Shown: one piece after another, positions 19,984 through 31,900 of the stretch
Layout of the letters: each line of letters begins with the position of its first letter
Numbering within the stretch: the first letter of the stretch is position 1
From: Antennarius striatus
Taxonomy: Eukaryota > Chordata > Actinopteri > Lophiiformes > Antennariidae
Direction of reading: 5' to 3'
NCBI RefSeq assembly: GCF_040054535.1
Contig: NC_090795.1
Span: 3,385,501 to 3,449,500, forward strand
DNA length: 64,000 nucleotides
Notes under the pieces: generated by a model
What the model saw: only the letters and a program-made list of their open reading frames with translations
What the model was told of the DNA's origin: nothing
The model's database searches: none
Translations under genes and position numbers: made by a program

Positions 19984-21259
19984 GGCTCTGTACCTGGAGA
20001 TCCGAGTGGAAAAGGGAGGAGGAGGTTCAACGTGGAGCCAGCCGCGGGGGGAGTGATTGTGAAATGGAGAATGTAAAAAAAAATCAGGCTCGGGATTCAA
20101 GCTGCAACAAAAGCGCAAGTGATAATTCCTGGGGAGAAAAAAAAAAAAGGGAGAAGGAATCCTGAGATGTTTCATCATTTTTGAACTTTAGATTCCATTT
20201 GTGCTACGCGACTGCTTAACTGTCTCTGTCGAATAGCAATGTAATAAAATCAGGAGAAGCTGCCATCACACTCCAGTGGATTATTCTTTGTATCTTTGGA
20301 GTTTAAAATTACTTATTTTCAACAATCCTATTTGAAACTCGGAGGGGAAAAAAAAGCAACAAAAAAAAAAAAAAATCCCAAAGCAAACATTTCCTTCAAT
20401 GCAAAGCTATTTTGCAGGCAACACACATACAGATGGCATATAAATCCCCAACCATCGGGAAAAGATCAGTCACCAGGATAAGAGAAGTACATCATCAAAA
20501 AGTGAGCAAATGTCTTCAACCGATGAGGAACTGTGGAAATCATTTAGCCAAAGAAATGCTATTGTTCAACATCTGGCAGTATTTCCCCGGGTCTGACACA
20601 TGCCCAAGCGATTTAGAGATCACTTCCCCTGGTTAACAGACCTAGAACACTGTGGTAATAAAATCATATTACCAAGTGTTCTATCAAAGGACCATGCAAA
20701 CCTCTGAGGGTCAGGGAATGCAGCCAAAACGATCAGATCAACAAAACGAGTTCTCTGGTTAAAATAAAACCATAAAAACTACAACACGTAACCCAAAATG
20801 AGATGCATCATCACAATCGATCAGCAATCGATCACACCAATAAGACCAGAATTATCTATACAATAACAGAACGGTAATATTTCGGTAATAATAATAATGA
20901 TGTTTACTTGCTAATAAGTTAGCTGGTGATGTGTTTACTGCAGGTAAACCCGCTAGCAGGTTTGTGGCTAACAAACTAACAGGCAGGAGCAGATTAACGT
21001 TAACGAACCTCAAATTGACACCGAGGCGAAGTTTAAAAATAAATGTAGCAGAAAATATAACAAATAAAATAAAAAACGTCGGAATGAGCTGCTCAGCAAC
21101 AGATGTTCGGTTCGATCGACTCACACTCAGCTAGCCTGCTAGCCGCTTAGGGTGGCAACAAATGGAGAAGGGCTAGCAGGCGATAACGAGCTAATCAGAA
21201 GTCAACGATGCGACCTCAAAGGGAACCCGCCGCGACGATTAGAACGTGAAGCGTATCAC

Positions 21260-21480
21260 CTACCGGCAAATGAAGCAACCTAAACCCCGGTAGGATGGTT
21301 GACGAGGGTCGAATTGTGGTAGCGAGAATGAAAAGACTCAGCTAGCAGCTCGTTAGCTCATGGCTAGCTCCCCTGCTAACTCCAGAGACTTGGCTGGCTG
21401 GTAGCCGTTAGCAGTATACTGCCTGCACGTCCTGGGAGGGCGGGGCTCAGCCTGACAACGCCCGCACCGCCCGCCCGGAA
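21260..21480 (-). promoter_or_regulatory. rala: rala noncoding exon 1 and GC-rich promoter
   Basis: On the minus strand a donor (CGGTAG then GTGATACGC) ends a presumed noncoding exon at 21260. Just upstream the sequence has GC-box words (GGGCGGGG at about 21438-21445 and CCGCCCGCCC at about 21466-21476). The stretch 21120-21415 is again rich in GCTAGC and GTTAGC words. This arrangement fits a CpG promoter serving minus-strand rala, with the plus-strand MED1-like gene starting a few hundred bases away. Confidence 0.55.
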
Positions 21481-21665
21481 GGAGCGGAATGAACTGTGTT
21501 TTTAAGTTATAACGCTCATTTCTCCCGTATAAAACAACCCTTACTTTCGAATAATAATAAGATCTTAATTAATTTGGCTATATTCGTCATAATTGCGCAT
21601 GAAATGCAGATTAACGGAAGGGAATTGAACATGCTCGATACTGTAACTGATTAATTGGCTAATCC

Positions 21666-21673
21666 TATAAATA
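21666..21673 (+). promoter_or_regulatory. TATA box of the MED1-like gene
   Basis: TATAAATA on the plus strand, about 265 bases upstream of the start codon at 21933. Transcription would begin near 21697. A possible donor (GCAG then GTTATC) at about 21726 and a strong acceptor TTTGCTTTAG ending at 21930 suggest a short noncoding first exon. The assignment is an inference. Confidence 0.45.
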
Positions 21674-21932
21674 CTTGCACGTTTGCGCTTGTGGAGACTC
21701 AAGTCTGCAAGACAAGAAAGAGGCAGGTTATCTGGAGTTACTTTTAAATTTAAATCAAGTTTTATGGAAAGGCTGATATCTTTATTTTTATATATAGATT
21801 TACCTTTTCTTTTTTTTTGTTTAGCTCACTACCATGATTGCTAAAATGAACTTTAAAATGGCCTGAAATGGAAAAAAACAACACATTCGAGTATTTTTGA
21901 CTGCTTTCCTCTTTTTTTCATTTGCTTTAGTG

Positions 21933-24900
21933 ATGATGGAAAACTCCCTCACTGACCTACACTTGAAATTTGCAGATAAATCTTGGAATGAAACATTCCA
22001 AATTGTTCGAAGATGTATGGTACGACACATTCCAGTAAAATGCTATTTCCAGTTATTATCTGCATGTAAATTTAGGCTGATTTTGAAAAAAATCAGAACA
22101 TGGTGATTGAATGAACATTTCTTACCTTTTTTTAATTTGTGCACTTTCATTTTAAACAAAGACCAAAGTGTTGTCTTGAATTTAAACATTTTAGTCTTGT
22201 CACTGGGTGGCTTCTTGAAAATGATGGTGTGGTGATGCACAGAGAATGAGATCATCATTACAGGAACGCACAAAAGCCTTTTTGTTGCTGAATCAGCCAT
22301 CTGTGCAGGGATGGGGACTTGGATTCTGTTTCGCTTCAAGTCTCTTATTGTCTTTATTGTCTTTTGTCTTGTGTTGCCTTGAGATAAGATGACCAGTCGC
22401 CGCTTGATTGCTCTTCTTTCATCAAATCTGATGGATCATTTTTGCTCCATTCTGCAAATGTAAATCATATTTCTGCAGGTTTATGGGGTCGTACCATGCA
22501 TAGCTACACAGCTTGCGACGCCTCTCTGCGCTTGTTTGCTGAAGCTATGCCAGGGAGTGTTTTTAGATTTGCGTTGGGTGGAGCAGCAGGATAGATTAAT
22601 ACTTTTGGATTAATACTAAGTGGGTCTTGGCAATGGAGTGGATTCCCTGGAGTCTGGGAAACCTGATTATCTGCTTGTCTGAAGTGATGTGTGGGCCCAA
22701 GGTTTAAGGCCAGGGCTTGTCATGCAGTTTCCTGCCAGCGGTGATGCTGAATAGGATTTTTGGAGGACGCCATAAAAATAGATGTAAAATAAAAATGTGT
22801 TCCAGAAATGGACAGGAGGGTTAAGTATTTCCCGTTTTCACAAGGATATCAACTTTTCTCCCCTTTTGTCACCCCGACAGGACAAACCCAGAGGGGAACC
22901 CGGCCAATCTGAGCCCGTGGTTAGATCCCTGGAAACGCTCCAGGAGGTCTGTAATGGTAAGGAACATATTAAAAATGACGCTTTATGGATTAAGTTGATG
23001 TATTCCACTTTGACTAAGTCGGCCTGTGTGTCCTAGTGCCATCTTTGAATTCCATGAAGTCTCATCTGGAGACTATTACCAGTCAACAGGGGTAATAGTT
23101 CTTTCTTTGTCATTTCTGACCCTCTACCCTTATAATAGTCTTTTTATTTTTCAGTTTTTTTTCTTTTGGAATAAAATGTTTACATTTTCTCCTCAGAATG
23201 GGTTTCCACATCACTGACACCACTTGCTACCTGACTGCAGACTTGTTCTACCTGGAGGTGGTGTTGCTGCCCAGCGGTGAGGTGGAGGACGTAAAGGTGG
23301 CGTCCCACGGGAGATCGCCTGTCGTGAGTGAGCGCCGCCGTTCGCATCACACCCCCTTTACCCTGCATGATAATTACAGTGATGTTTTATTGCAGCGCAG
23401 CGAGACCCTCCTTCAGATGCTGAGGTAAACAAAGGTCAATCTGAATAAAATAATAGTGGATGTTGATTATAGGGTTGTTGTTTTTACCTTCTGCATAGGT
23501 CACACCAGTTTACTGAGTTCTCCACGAAGCTGGCAGGGCTCTACTCCCACTACAACATCCCTGGAGAAAAGTAAAAGCTTTTTTTGAATGCGTTTTGATT
23601 TTTAAAGGCCTTTCGGGAAACATTTTATGTCTTTTTTTTTTTTAAATTTCCAGTGAAATCAAACTGAAGTTGTTTGTGTCTCTGCAATGTCTTGGAGGAG
23701 ATCTGCAGAAAATATCAAATTTACCACCGTAAGCGACAAGACTGCTAAAATACAGCAACATTTGAAAATTAAATTGTTGGATGAAATGGTGAATTCTTTA
23801 AAAATAATCATCTCTTTTTGCTTTTTTCTTGCAAAAAATGTCAACTTTCAGGGTGAAAAAGGACCGTGAGCTGTCCCATGTAGATATCTTTAACAACAGC
23901 AGGATTGGGCGTCTGATCGCTGAAAATGAAGGTTAATAACACCAAGAAGCCAAATCATGTCGATGCATATTTATTTTATTCAGTAGATCTTTTTAATTTG
24001 TCGTTTCAGATTCTCCCCTGACCCTCCAGTTCTACGTCAGCCCCGCTGAGGAAACGAACGCCTCAAATTCTCGTAAGCAGATGCTGATCCGGCCGTGGGA
24101 GAGCATGAGTCAGTACCAGAACAGTCAAATACGTCTAAACAATGAAGTACAGGCCTTCAGAATGAGAGTCATAGCTTTTCCTGAATATCTTTCTGTTGCT
24201 GAAGACATGGCAGACCCGACCATCCAGACAGCTCTGGTGACTTTAGTCACCAGTGACGTGAATCACTGTCTTCAGATGGCATCTGTGCTCCCACGGCCCC
24301 CACAGCTCGATCCCCAGGGGTAACATGTTCCATCACTCCCCTGCTCAACGGGACGCCGTTGTTTTTGCATCCCGTGTTGAATCTAAATGTCAACGCCGAT
24401 GGGGTTTAAAATAAATGGCGTGTTCTTGCGGCAGACATCCCGTGTTCCTGCCGCCGAGCGAGTCGCTGTGTGAGACCCTACCCGCCTGCTTCCTCCTCAA
24501 ACTGCAGCCCGCAATACCGATGATGAAGTCTTCTGTTGAAAAGCTCGTGCAAATTACAGGTCAGGCAGATATTACCGTGGCTATTTTGTGAAATGGTCTG
24601 CCTCGATCCTTTACAGGCTGTTCAAATAGAGCTGAGAGCACCAAGCTTCACCTCATTCTGTGCCCTCATCCACCCGTTATGTCGTAGATGTGACCATACC
24701 AGACGCTGACCTGCAGTGGGCACCCTTCCCCAAGCTACTGATGACCAGTTTACAAAGCGTAAGCAGCCAGGAGGGCATGACAGACGAGCAGGATGCTGTG
24801 TTTCAAGTGGTTTGTATTTTTAATACCCTTATTTTAATGTAAAAGGCGCTCATATTCAAGTGAGTTTAAATATTTCTGCAAAACTGAAGCCTAAAATAAG

Positions 24901-25795
24901 ACTCATCCTTCAGTCTCTTCCTGGTGGCGTGATGCACAGCTGTGTTCTACCTGGATCTGTATGGAAACTGCCTTCTCAGAGAGGGGTAGCGGTCGACTGC
25001 GTTCCCTTCACCCATCCCGCTCAAGTCCAGGCCTTGGTGGAGCTGCTTCGTCGTCAATGCGTCGTCAACGTCCTGCTGGGGAGCTGCTTGACCTCTCGAC
25101 CCGGCGGCGCAGGTTGGATGGCTTCACGTACGCGCGGATAAAACGTTGGATTCATCAGTTTTGATGCTTCATCGACAGGTTCTGCAGTTTCCGACCTGCA
25201 CTACGAGGTCCGTCCCGAGTCTGACTCCAGCTTTTCCGTGACCTTCCGACGACCTGACGCCGACAGCCTGGCTGTTTGTGAGCATTTACCCCCCACCCAC
25301 CCCACCCACCATTCACCCCCAACAGCGAGGAATGAGTTTCGCTGTATAGACAGGACTCATAACATTAAAAAAAGTCTGCTTTTCAGAATCAACAACAATG
25401 GTCTGTATTTATCCAGCTTGGTTAGGATTTTTTTAGACCACAGGGTGTATAATTTTACGATAATGACATAGAGACTAGTAAGATTTATTGGGTTTTCTCC
25501 CCGCAGTGCTGGTAAGCGTATCTGATTCTCATCAGATTAGCTGCACTTTGTTTGGCGCAGGACTACGGGATCCCTCCGTGGACGAATACCTTTCCACCGT
25601 CATGATGAGGTGCGAGTGGTGACCCTACGTCTGATTCCTTTTTTGAGGATGATGAGAGAATCAGCGATCCGTAAACCTTTCTGTCCCAGGTGTATGTCCG
25701 TTCCTGGGACAATGATGGCGCTAAACGACAAACTCGACCCCATCCCAGCATCCCCCCACCAGGAAGCCAACGCAGAGTCTGAGAGGGAACTCTAG
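21933..25795 (+). CDS. MED1-like short paralogue of Mediator subunit 1 (15 coding exons, about 570 aa)
   Basis: MED1 is the Mediator subunit that contacts nuclear receptors. Coding exons: 21933-22019, 22881-22956, 23037-23091, 23197-23323, 23396-23424, 23499-23570, 23654-23728, 23852-23931, 24010-24319, 24435-24559, 24637(?)-24806, 24914-25112, 25179-25277, 25507-25609, 25690-25795. The protein follows the MED1 N-terminal domain throughout: LHLKFADKSWNETFQIVRRC (human LHAKFNQNRPWSETIKLVRQ), VRSLETLQEV, TDTTCYLTADLFYLEV, LTLQFYVSPAE, LPACFLLKLQPAIP, FSVTFRRPDADSL and RCMSVP. It then stops, so the roughly 1000-residue C-terminal tail of MED1 with its nuclear-receptor boxes is absent. One LxxLL word (LVELL, about 443-447) lies inside the folded domain. 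All phases join except at exon 11, whose best-looking acceptor (start 24617) is out of frame. The gene is divergent from rala. Ordinary med1 should exist elsewhere. Confidence 0.88.
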
Positions 25796-26021
25796 GGACC
25801 CTCGATCCCCCCCCCGCTGTGGTGGACCCAGAGTGCATCTGTGCCAGACGAAGACTCAAGCGGTTCAGGCTCGGCCCGCTTTGCCACGATCCCCTCCGTC
25901 AACTCCTATCCTCCCTCTCATTTGGGTGTGTTTCCATACTCGATGACGAATTACAGCCGACTGCACGACTTCTGCAGACGGCGATTTCTTTTTTCTTTTT
26001 TTTTTTGAAGTTTCAGAATTC

Positions 26022-26027
26022 AATAAA
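26022..26027 (+). terminator. Polyadenylation signal of the MED1-like gene
   Basis: AATAAA on the plus strand 227 bases after the stop codon, in a T-rich stretch and followed by a T/GT-rich sequence. This fits the end of a short 3' UTR. Confidence 0.7.
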
Positions 26028-27185
26028 AGTTTTTTTGTACGTCGGCTGTTTCATTCACACATAAAAAGATGACAGTGAAACATGGACGTCTGAGCTCACG
26101 CTCATGCAGATGCTGTGCGATCCGTCCCTCCATTCATTTCCTGCAGAGCGTTTTTTAATGCGTGGCGTAGATTGCTGGTTGTAAAGCCCTGAGGTTTGGC
26201 TTTTGACCTCTCTCAGACAGCCAAGAGCCCAGTTGATTGGTACTCTGCGCGCCAATCAACATTGTTTAAGTACATGATGCATTTTTGGTGGCTTGTAAGA
26301 GCAAAGTCGAGATCAACACAGTGCACATTAAAATAAAAAATAGCAAAGGGTAGGGCCTGCTCGTGCGAAAAAAACCAGATGAGTCATGACTTTTTCTTTT
26401 TAACTTCTTCTTTGTTGGAAGACATGGTAGTCGGTGCAAAGTGGAGGCATTTAACACCTCTGTGGGATTGGAAATTCTCAATATAGCACAAATAGATTAG
26501 CATCAGTAGTATTTAGCCGGCTAAATCAGTGAAACACAAGCAGCTTTGTCACTCAAGATTAGCCGCGCTTTGTTAAAAATGCTTCCGTTCGCTTGAGATT
26601 AACAGATGTGAGAATAAAGAGACTTTTAATATTAAAGGATGTGTCAGTTTGGACCAGAATGCAGATCCATCCTCCATCGATCTCCACTTTATGTGCATTC
26701 AGAAAGGAATTCCAGTAAAGTCAACTGTCAGCAGCGGCCAACTGCTTATGTCCAGTTCCTTTACTGGTAGATATCCAATGACCTGTTTGACTGCTATTCA
26801 TGGAAACATTCCGACACGTGCGGTTAAACTGTTCTATTCTTCTCAGCAGGACGCGTCCGGAATATTTAAGAGATTAGATGTTCTCTCAGCATCCCATTGG
26901 TTCAGCAGGGATTTGTTAAAAGTCACACCTGTGATGATGTAATGTTGAATTATTAAAGACATAATAGACTAAGATAGTCCTTAATTGTGAGCATTAGCAT
27001 CAAAATAATATTAATTTACAAAATTTTCATAATTGTCACAATAGATTTTACATTCAGGGAAACTTTCGCATCAGATCTGTCTGGTTTTACTTCCATGACG
27101 TCCTCCTGGTTGTACTTCCAGATTTTATTCCAACAGAAACGGATTATTGTTTCTTTAGCCATTCATGCTGTGTTTTAACAGACAA

Positions 27186-27256
27186 CTGTTTGTAATCCTG
27201 TTAGCAGGATTACACAGAAACTACTTGAGGGATTTTCATTAAACCTGGATGGGAAG
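27186..27256. repeat. Dispersed repeat fragment (TTAGCAGGATTAC / AAACTAC type)
   Basis: The words TGTTAGCAGGATTACACAG, AAACTACTTGAGGGATTT and CATTAAACCTGG are typical of a dispersed fish repeat. Related words (TTACACATAAACTACTTGACG; AAACTACTCGACGGATTTG) recur at 42440-42500 and 42590-42640. The start contains a 9-bp perfect stem (GTAATCCTG / CAGGATTAC) with a 4-base loop. Confidence 0.5.
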
Positions 27257-27260
27257 AACT

Positions 27261-27288
27261 TTTGTTGTTGTTGTTGTTGTTGTTTTTG
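27261..27288. repeat. TTG microsatellite
   Basis: (TTG)n run of about eight units. Confidence 0.9.
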
Positions 27289-27829
27289 TTAAAGGGTGAA
27301 TTCAGGAATTTCTACTTTCACCAGTGAGGTCAAGCTTTGGTCTGAATGAATTTCATAGTTAGTACTTTAATCGTGTTACATTACAAGATCATGTCTTTTA
27401 TTTTCATGGATAATGCTTAGAATGCTTGGACTGAATTTACGCGATGACATCTTGGTGAGATGAGATGACACAAGTCCGATCCTGATCCAAAATATTTAAT
27501 GATGGAATAATCTGAAAATAATGACGCAGACTGAGAAGTATGATCAAACTGTAGCTGTGTCCTCCAGTATTTGAGTGAATGGACTTAGTTCCATGCCCTT
27601 CTGTCTTAAAGCTATAGAGAATCACCGCTCCAGTCGAGGCTCTTATCATATATGAAGTTTCATGCGCGGTGGCGCGTCAGGATTTCACATCCTTCGCGTA
27701 ATCACGCAAAAGGTTTCAACTCATTCCGATCACGTGTTGCGACCGGTTTGACCGGGATCCACCTCCTGTCTCCCTGCTCGTCCCGGTCCAAACGTCCACA
27801 TGTCGCCCCCCCCCCCCTCCCTTCTGGTC

Positions 27830-28254
27830 TGCGGTCTCTTTAAATCCAGATCCAGCGGACCGGAGCTGCGCGTCCTCACCGAGCTGTCTGGCCGCTGGGA
27901 TTGCCCACACTCCAGCCTGATCAACAGCTGCCTGCTATTTCCAGCACCTCAAAAGTTTTCCTCAAAACTCCTCGAACTGGATTTTCTTGAGAGCAGAACG
28001 CAGAGGAACCGGGGATGTTCACATTCAGAGACTCTGCTCCGCTGGAGATCCGGATTCTAGTTTTCTTTTTTTTTGTGCGTAATTCCGAGGCGTCCTCTGT
28101 TCAACATCTGGATTAACTATTTGGAGCCGGGGCTGGCGGCCCAACACAGACCTCTGGCTGTCTAGCCTATCTGTGCGGAAGGACTGGCTTTTTCTCTGGA
28201 ATTTACCGCACTCTGATAAACCGAGATTTGCGCCTAGATTATGTATTCTCTAAA
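27830..28254 (+). promoter_or_regulatory. fbxl7: fbxl7 promoter and 5' UTR
   Basis: GC-richer sequence immediately upstream of the fbxl7 start codon. The region 27660-28254 contains CpGs, a CTTTAAAT word near 27838 that could act as a weak TATA-like element, and no in-frame coding sequence. The exact transcription start cannot be placed. An upstream ATG at 28241 is out of frame with the conserved MGANNGK start at 28255. Confidence 0.45.
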
Positions 28255-28885
28255 ATGGGTGCGAACAATGGAAAACTGTACGGAAGCGAGGGTAAGTGCT
28301 GTAATTATGCCTGCAAAAGCACGATTTATTTTTATTCTGCGCAGAAGTCTTTATTTGAACCGTGCAAACGCTACTTCCGTTACTTTTGGAGTCCATTTAA
28401 ACTATAAACAAAAGCGCAGCGGTTCCAAATATTCTCCTTGAACGTGACTTTTACGCATTGAGAGTTACTTCAAAACTATCGCTATTCTCCTCATGTCTTT
28501 TATGACTGTAGTAACAGATGTTAACGCGGACTTGAACTTCTTTCTTTAGGCCTGCTTCATTCACAAATTTGAAGGTGATCAGAAAGGAGCTGAGAGCATT
28601 TAAAACTTTACAGGATGAAGATGTGAAATGTGGATTTGACACATATATGAACTTGTTACCGGATAAAACTAACGTTTATTACTGTTCCAGCTGCTTTCGC
28701 TGGAGCCACGTCAACTTTCATGGTTTCTACCTTTTAAACCGCGTGTTTGTTTATTTGTTTGTTTGTTTATTTGTTTGTTTATTTGTTTGTTTTTTGTCAG
28801 GGTGTCTGAAAAAACGTTGTAAATCGATTTGGATGACAGATTCTGGATCTGTTTTTGTTTTAATATTATGACACAACAACAACAA

Positions 28886-28939
<54 letters not shown>

Positions 28940-31900
28940 GCCAATCAATAAAAAAAAAGTATGTAAATGTGGATCGAGATTCGCATCCGAACCAGATCTG
29001 TGAGACTAAAGTGAATATTGATTGATTTTTAAAAACAAATGTTTAGAAGAGGGTGGTGTGTGTAGGGATGGAGACATGGCACTGCCACCCTAACACCCCT
29101 GGAAGGTGGTTGTCATGGTGACATCCTGGCCTCTGCCCTGGTCCAGTGATGCCACAGCTGTCTGACCTGACCTGAGATGCTGTCGACATAAATCGAGTTT
29201 TGCCTCACATAATCGGTCAGAAACAGCTGAGTCGACAGGTTAGCCGCTTCATCAGACGACAGCCCATAATTTTACGGCGGGATTTCAAGAGTGTGTTCCT
29301 GCAGGTTAGGTGGAGGTGGGGTGTTTCAGTCGTTCTTATCATCACAGCGGCTCATTCCAGAGATGTTTTCGCCGCCATCCCATCAAACCTGTTGTTTGCT
29401 TTGGCGTTTGGTGGTTTTTGTGGTGGGTGTGTGGAGCTTGAGGTAAACACAAACACAGCGTGGACACCTCCAAACCAGAAAGAAGCAGCTTCACGGGTAG
29501 AAGAAAAGAAGCAGCTGCTCCTTGGTGGGTTGGTGGACACACCTTAAATGACTTTCACAAGGTTAAGAGCATTTTGGGAGTCTCCGTAGCTGATTTGGTG
29601 GATTTTGTCTTTGGGCTGAGCAGATTATGATAAGGAATTAAACAGGAATTCATCTTCATGCCAGATTTCCACACATATATTTGCTGATACCTCCACTCTG
29701 CTCCTTGATATGCTGTCAGATATGATCAGAATATCTCTGTCACCCGACTGGAATGTGGCTCCAATCCAGAGGAAAAAGTTCTTCGAATCCAAATCGATAT
29801 TTGACACCTCACATGTGCTGGGTTTTTTTTTGTTTTAATGAGTCTGGACACATTTGGTGCTTTTGAATAGATTAGATCCACACTAAGAATAATCCTGATC
29901 TTCAGTACGACTTCCATCTCACCGCCTCCCGTCTCTGCAGCAGAGATGTTTGCATAAATAACATTCCAGCGTCTCTCTTCCTAAGTCAATAACTGCAGAG
30001 GAAAGATAACTGTTGGACCGGCTCCACCCTGAAGTCCAGCCTGCGAAGGTGCATCAACAGCCCCCAGTCCGCTCTGAACCACAACATATCAGCCTTTTAT
30101 TTAGATATCAGGCCGGCTGTCATGAGTCTGTGTAGAGGAGGACCAAACAAACGAGTTATAACCTCAGATGTGCGACTCGTTCCATCAGAACAAGAACCAC
30201 AAAAACGTGTTTGCAAGATTTCCTCTGGCTCAGCTCGAGTTTCTCATTTAAATGACAGGATGCATTCAGAGCGAGTCCACAGCAGGAACAAGTAACGTTA
30301 ATTGATTTGATCAGTTTTCCCTTGAATCATTCCGCACATCTTAATGACATTAGCATTACTTATGATTAGATTTCTTTGTCATAAAAAACTTTTCCGTACC
30401 CGGGTCGATTTGGTGACACCGGTGACCTCAAAGGCTACTTTTCCGTTGATGGCGATGAAATTCACAAGAAGAACACTGGATTCCAGACTGAATCTGGATT
30501 TGGATTCAAGAACTTTGAATTGTAGTTGTAAAAAGTAGAGATTTTTGGGTCGTGTCAGAATTCTATTCTTATTCATTTATAATTTCATCCAGAAAATGTC
30601 AAAAAAAATAGTGAGTAATGCCCACCAGAAACCACATTTGGGCATTCTGATGTTCTCTTTTGTCTCCTTAACCTCAAATATATTATTTACAGCAGAAAAA
30701 GTGGACAAAAACCCTAAATTTGACAATGAAGAAGCTGGAATTTGAACACACCAGCTGTGAGAGTCTGAAAATATTAGCGAAACTGACATCATTATCTGCA
30801 CTTAATAACAAAATAAGCCTCGGTTCTTCCGGTGTGATCTTCTCTGCGGTGTAGAACAACAGTTACAAGGGCAGAAATGTGTGCAAACGTTCCCTCGACA
30901 TCTGTTTCAAAGTGTGACTCCACAATTAAACACAAACAGGTCGCGGCGGCGCTCTGCCATCATCTTCTAAACACGAGACAGGAAGCAGCGCTCGGATCCT
31001 CATGCGACGGCCCTTCTGCACGAGGAAAAGACTGATCGGAATTAATAATTACCAGCCTTACACTTGGATATTATCCCCGGTTAGACTCTCAGGTTGGACA
31101 TCTGCAAGCTCTTCAACAGTCGATTCTGGGGACCCGAGGAGCCGAAGCAGATGTGCAAACCAAGTGACGTCACCTCAGAACGTGATTCACGCTCAAAACC
31201 CCACGAGATGCGTGGATTTACTTCTCCTTTTCTGGGACCGTCGTGGTCTGTTTAGAAGCACCTCTTCGTCCGGGGTGAAAGTCGCACACTTCTCCTCAGG
31301 AAAGCTGCAAAGCAACATTTATGATCTCACAGAGGAATGAAACGCCATAAACAAACGCTCCGCAAGGCACCGCCGCCGCCGTCCGGCCTGTCGAGCTTTG
31401 GCAGAACAGACACACATTTGAAAGAATGTCTCAATAAAATATCGCTCAGCTGCGGGCGTGCATTAAAAACCCAAATGTGAAATGGAATAATACATGAATA
31501 GCTCATAAAAGAGGATAAGAAAATGCATGCACACATGAAGCAAATGAAGACGGATGCTACTGGTAATACGGTGATTGTGATTCCTCGATTGTCGCCCTGG
31601 GCAGAACTTCTTCCTCCAGAGCCGCAAAAATATGGACTCTTATTCAATGAAAGCTGCAGAATTGTTCTGAACTTGCCAAAGCTGATATTTCCTTACACCT
31701 CATACCTTCTTACCACATTAAATACATCATAGAAACGCGACTCCTACCTCTGCCAGACACTCCTCGGGATTAAATCATGTAAATTAAAGCAAGGAAAGCC
31801 AAGGAATCACGGCTGCAGTTTGTCATCTTTAAGTTTCTTTACGGTTTTCTTTCTCTTTCCTCAGGTAAAGGGAGCTCAAGCATCTCTTCTGACATAAGTT

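Larger units (their letters stand above)
26060..27800. other. Intergenic spacer between the MED1-like gene and fbxl7
   Basis: No coding exon is supported. The spacer is AT-rich and holds a repeat fragment at 27186-27256 and a TTG microsatellite at 27261-27288. From about 27650 the base composition rises towards the fbxl7 promoter. Confidence 0.6.
28292..31864 (+). other. fbxl7: fbxl7 intron 1
   Basis: Intron of 3.6 kb from GTAAGT to a CTCAG acceptor. It holds a TTTG/TTTA repeat and an ATA microsatellite near its 5' end. No nested gene was recognised; the reading frames seen in it are short and unlike any known family. Confidence 0.8.

Noticed and set aside
24060-24085. Donor-like GTAAGC inside exon 9 of the MED1-like gene
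   Set aside because: The frame stays open and the exon continues in phase to the donor at 24320, giving a protein consistent with MED1 length here.
28241-28257. Upstream ATG at 28241 as the fbxl7 start
   Set aside because: It is out of frame with the rest of fbxl7; the ATG at 28255 gives the conserved MGANNGK start.
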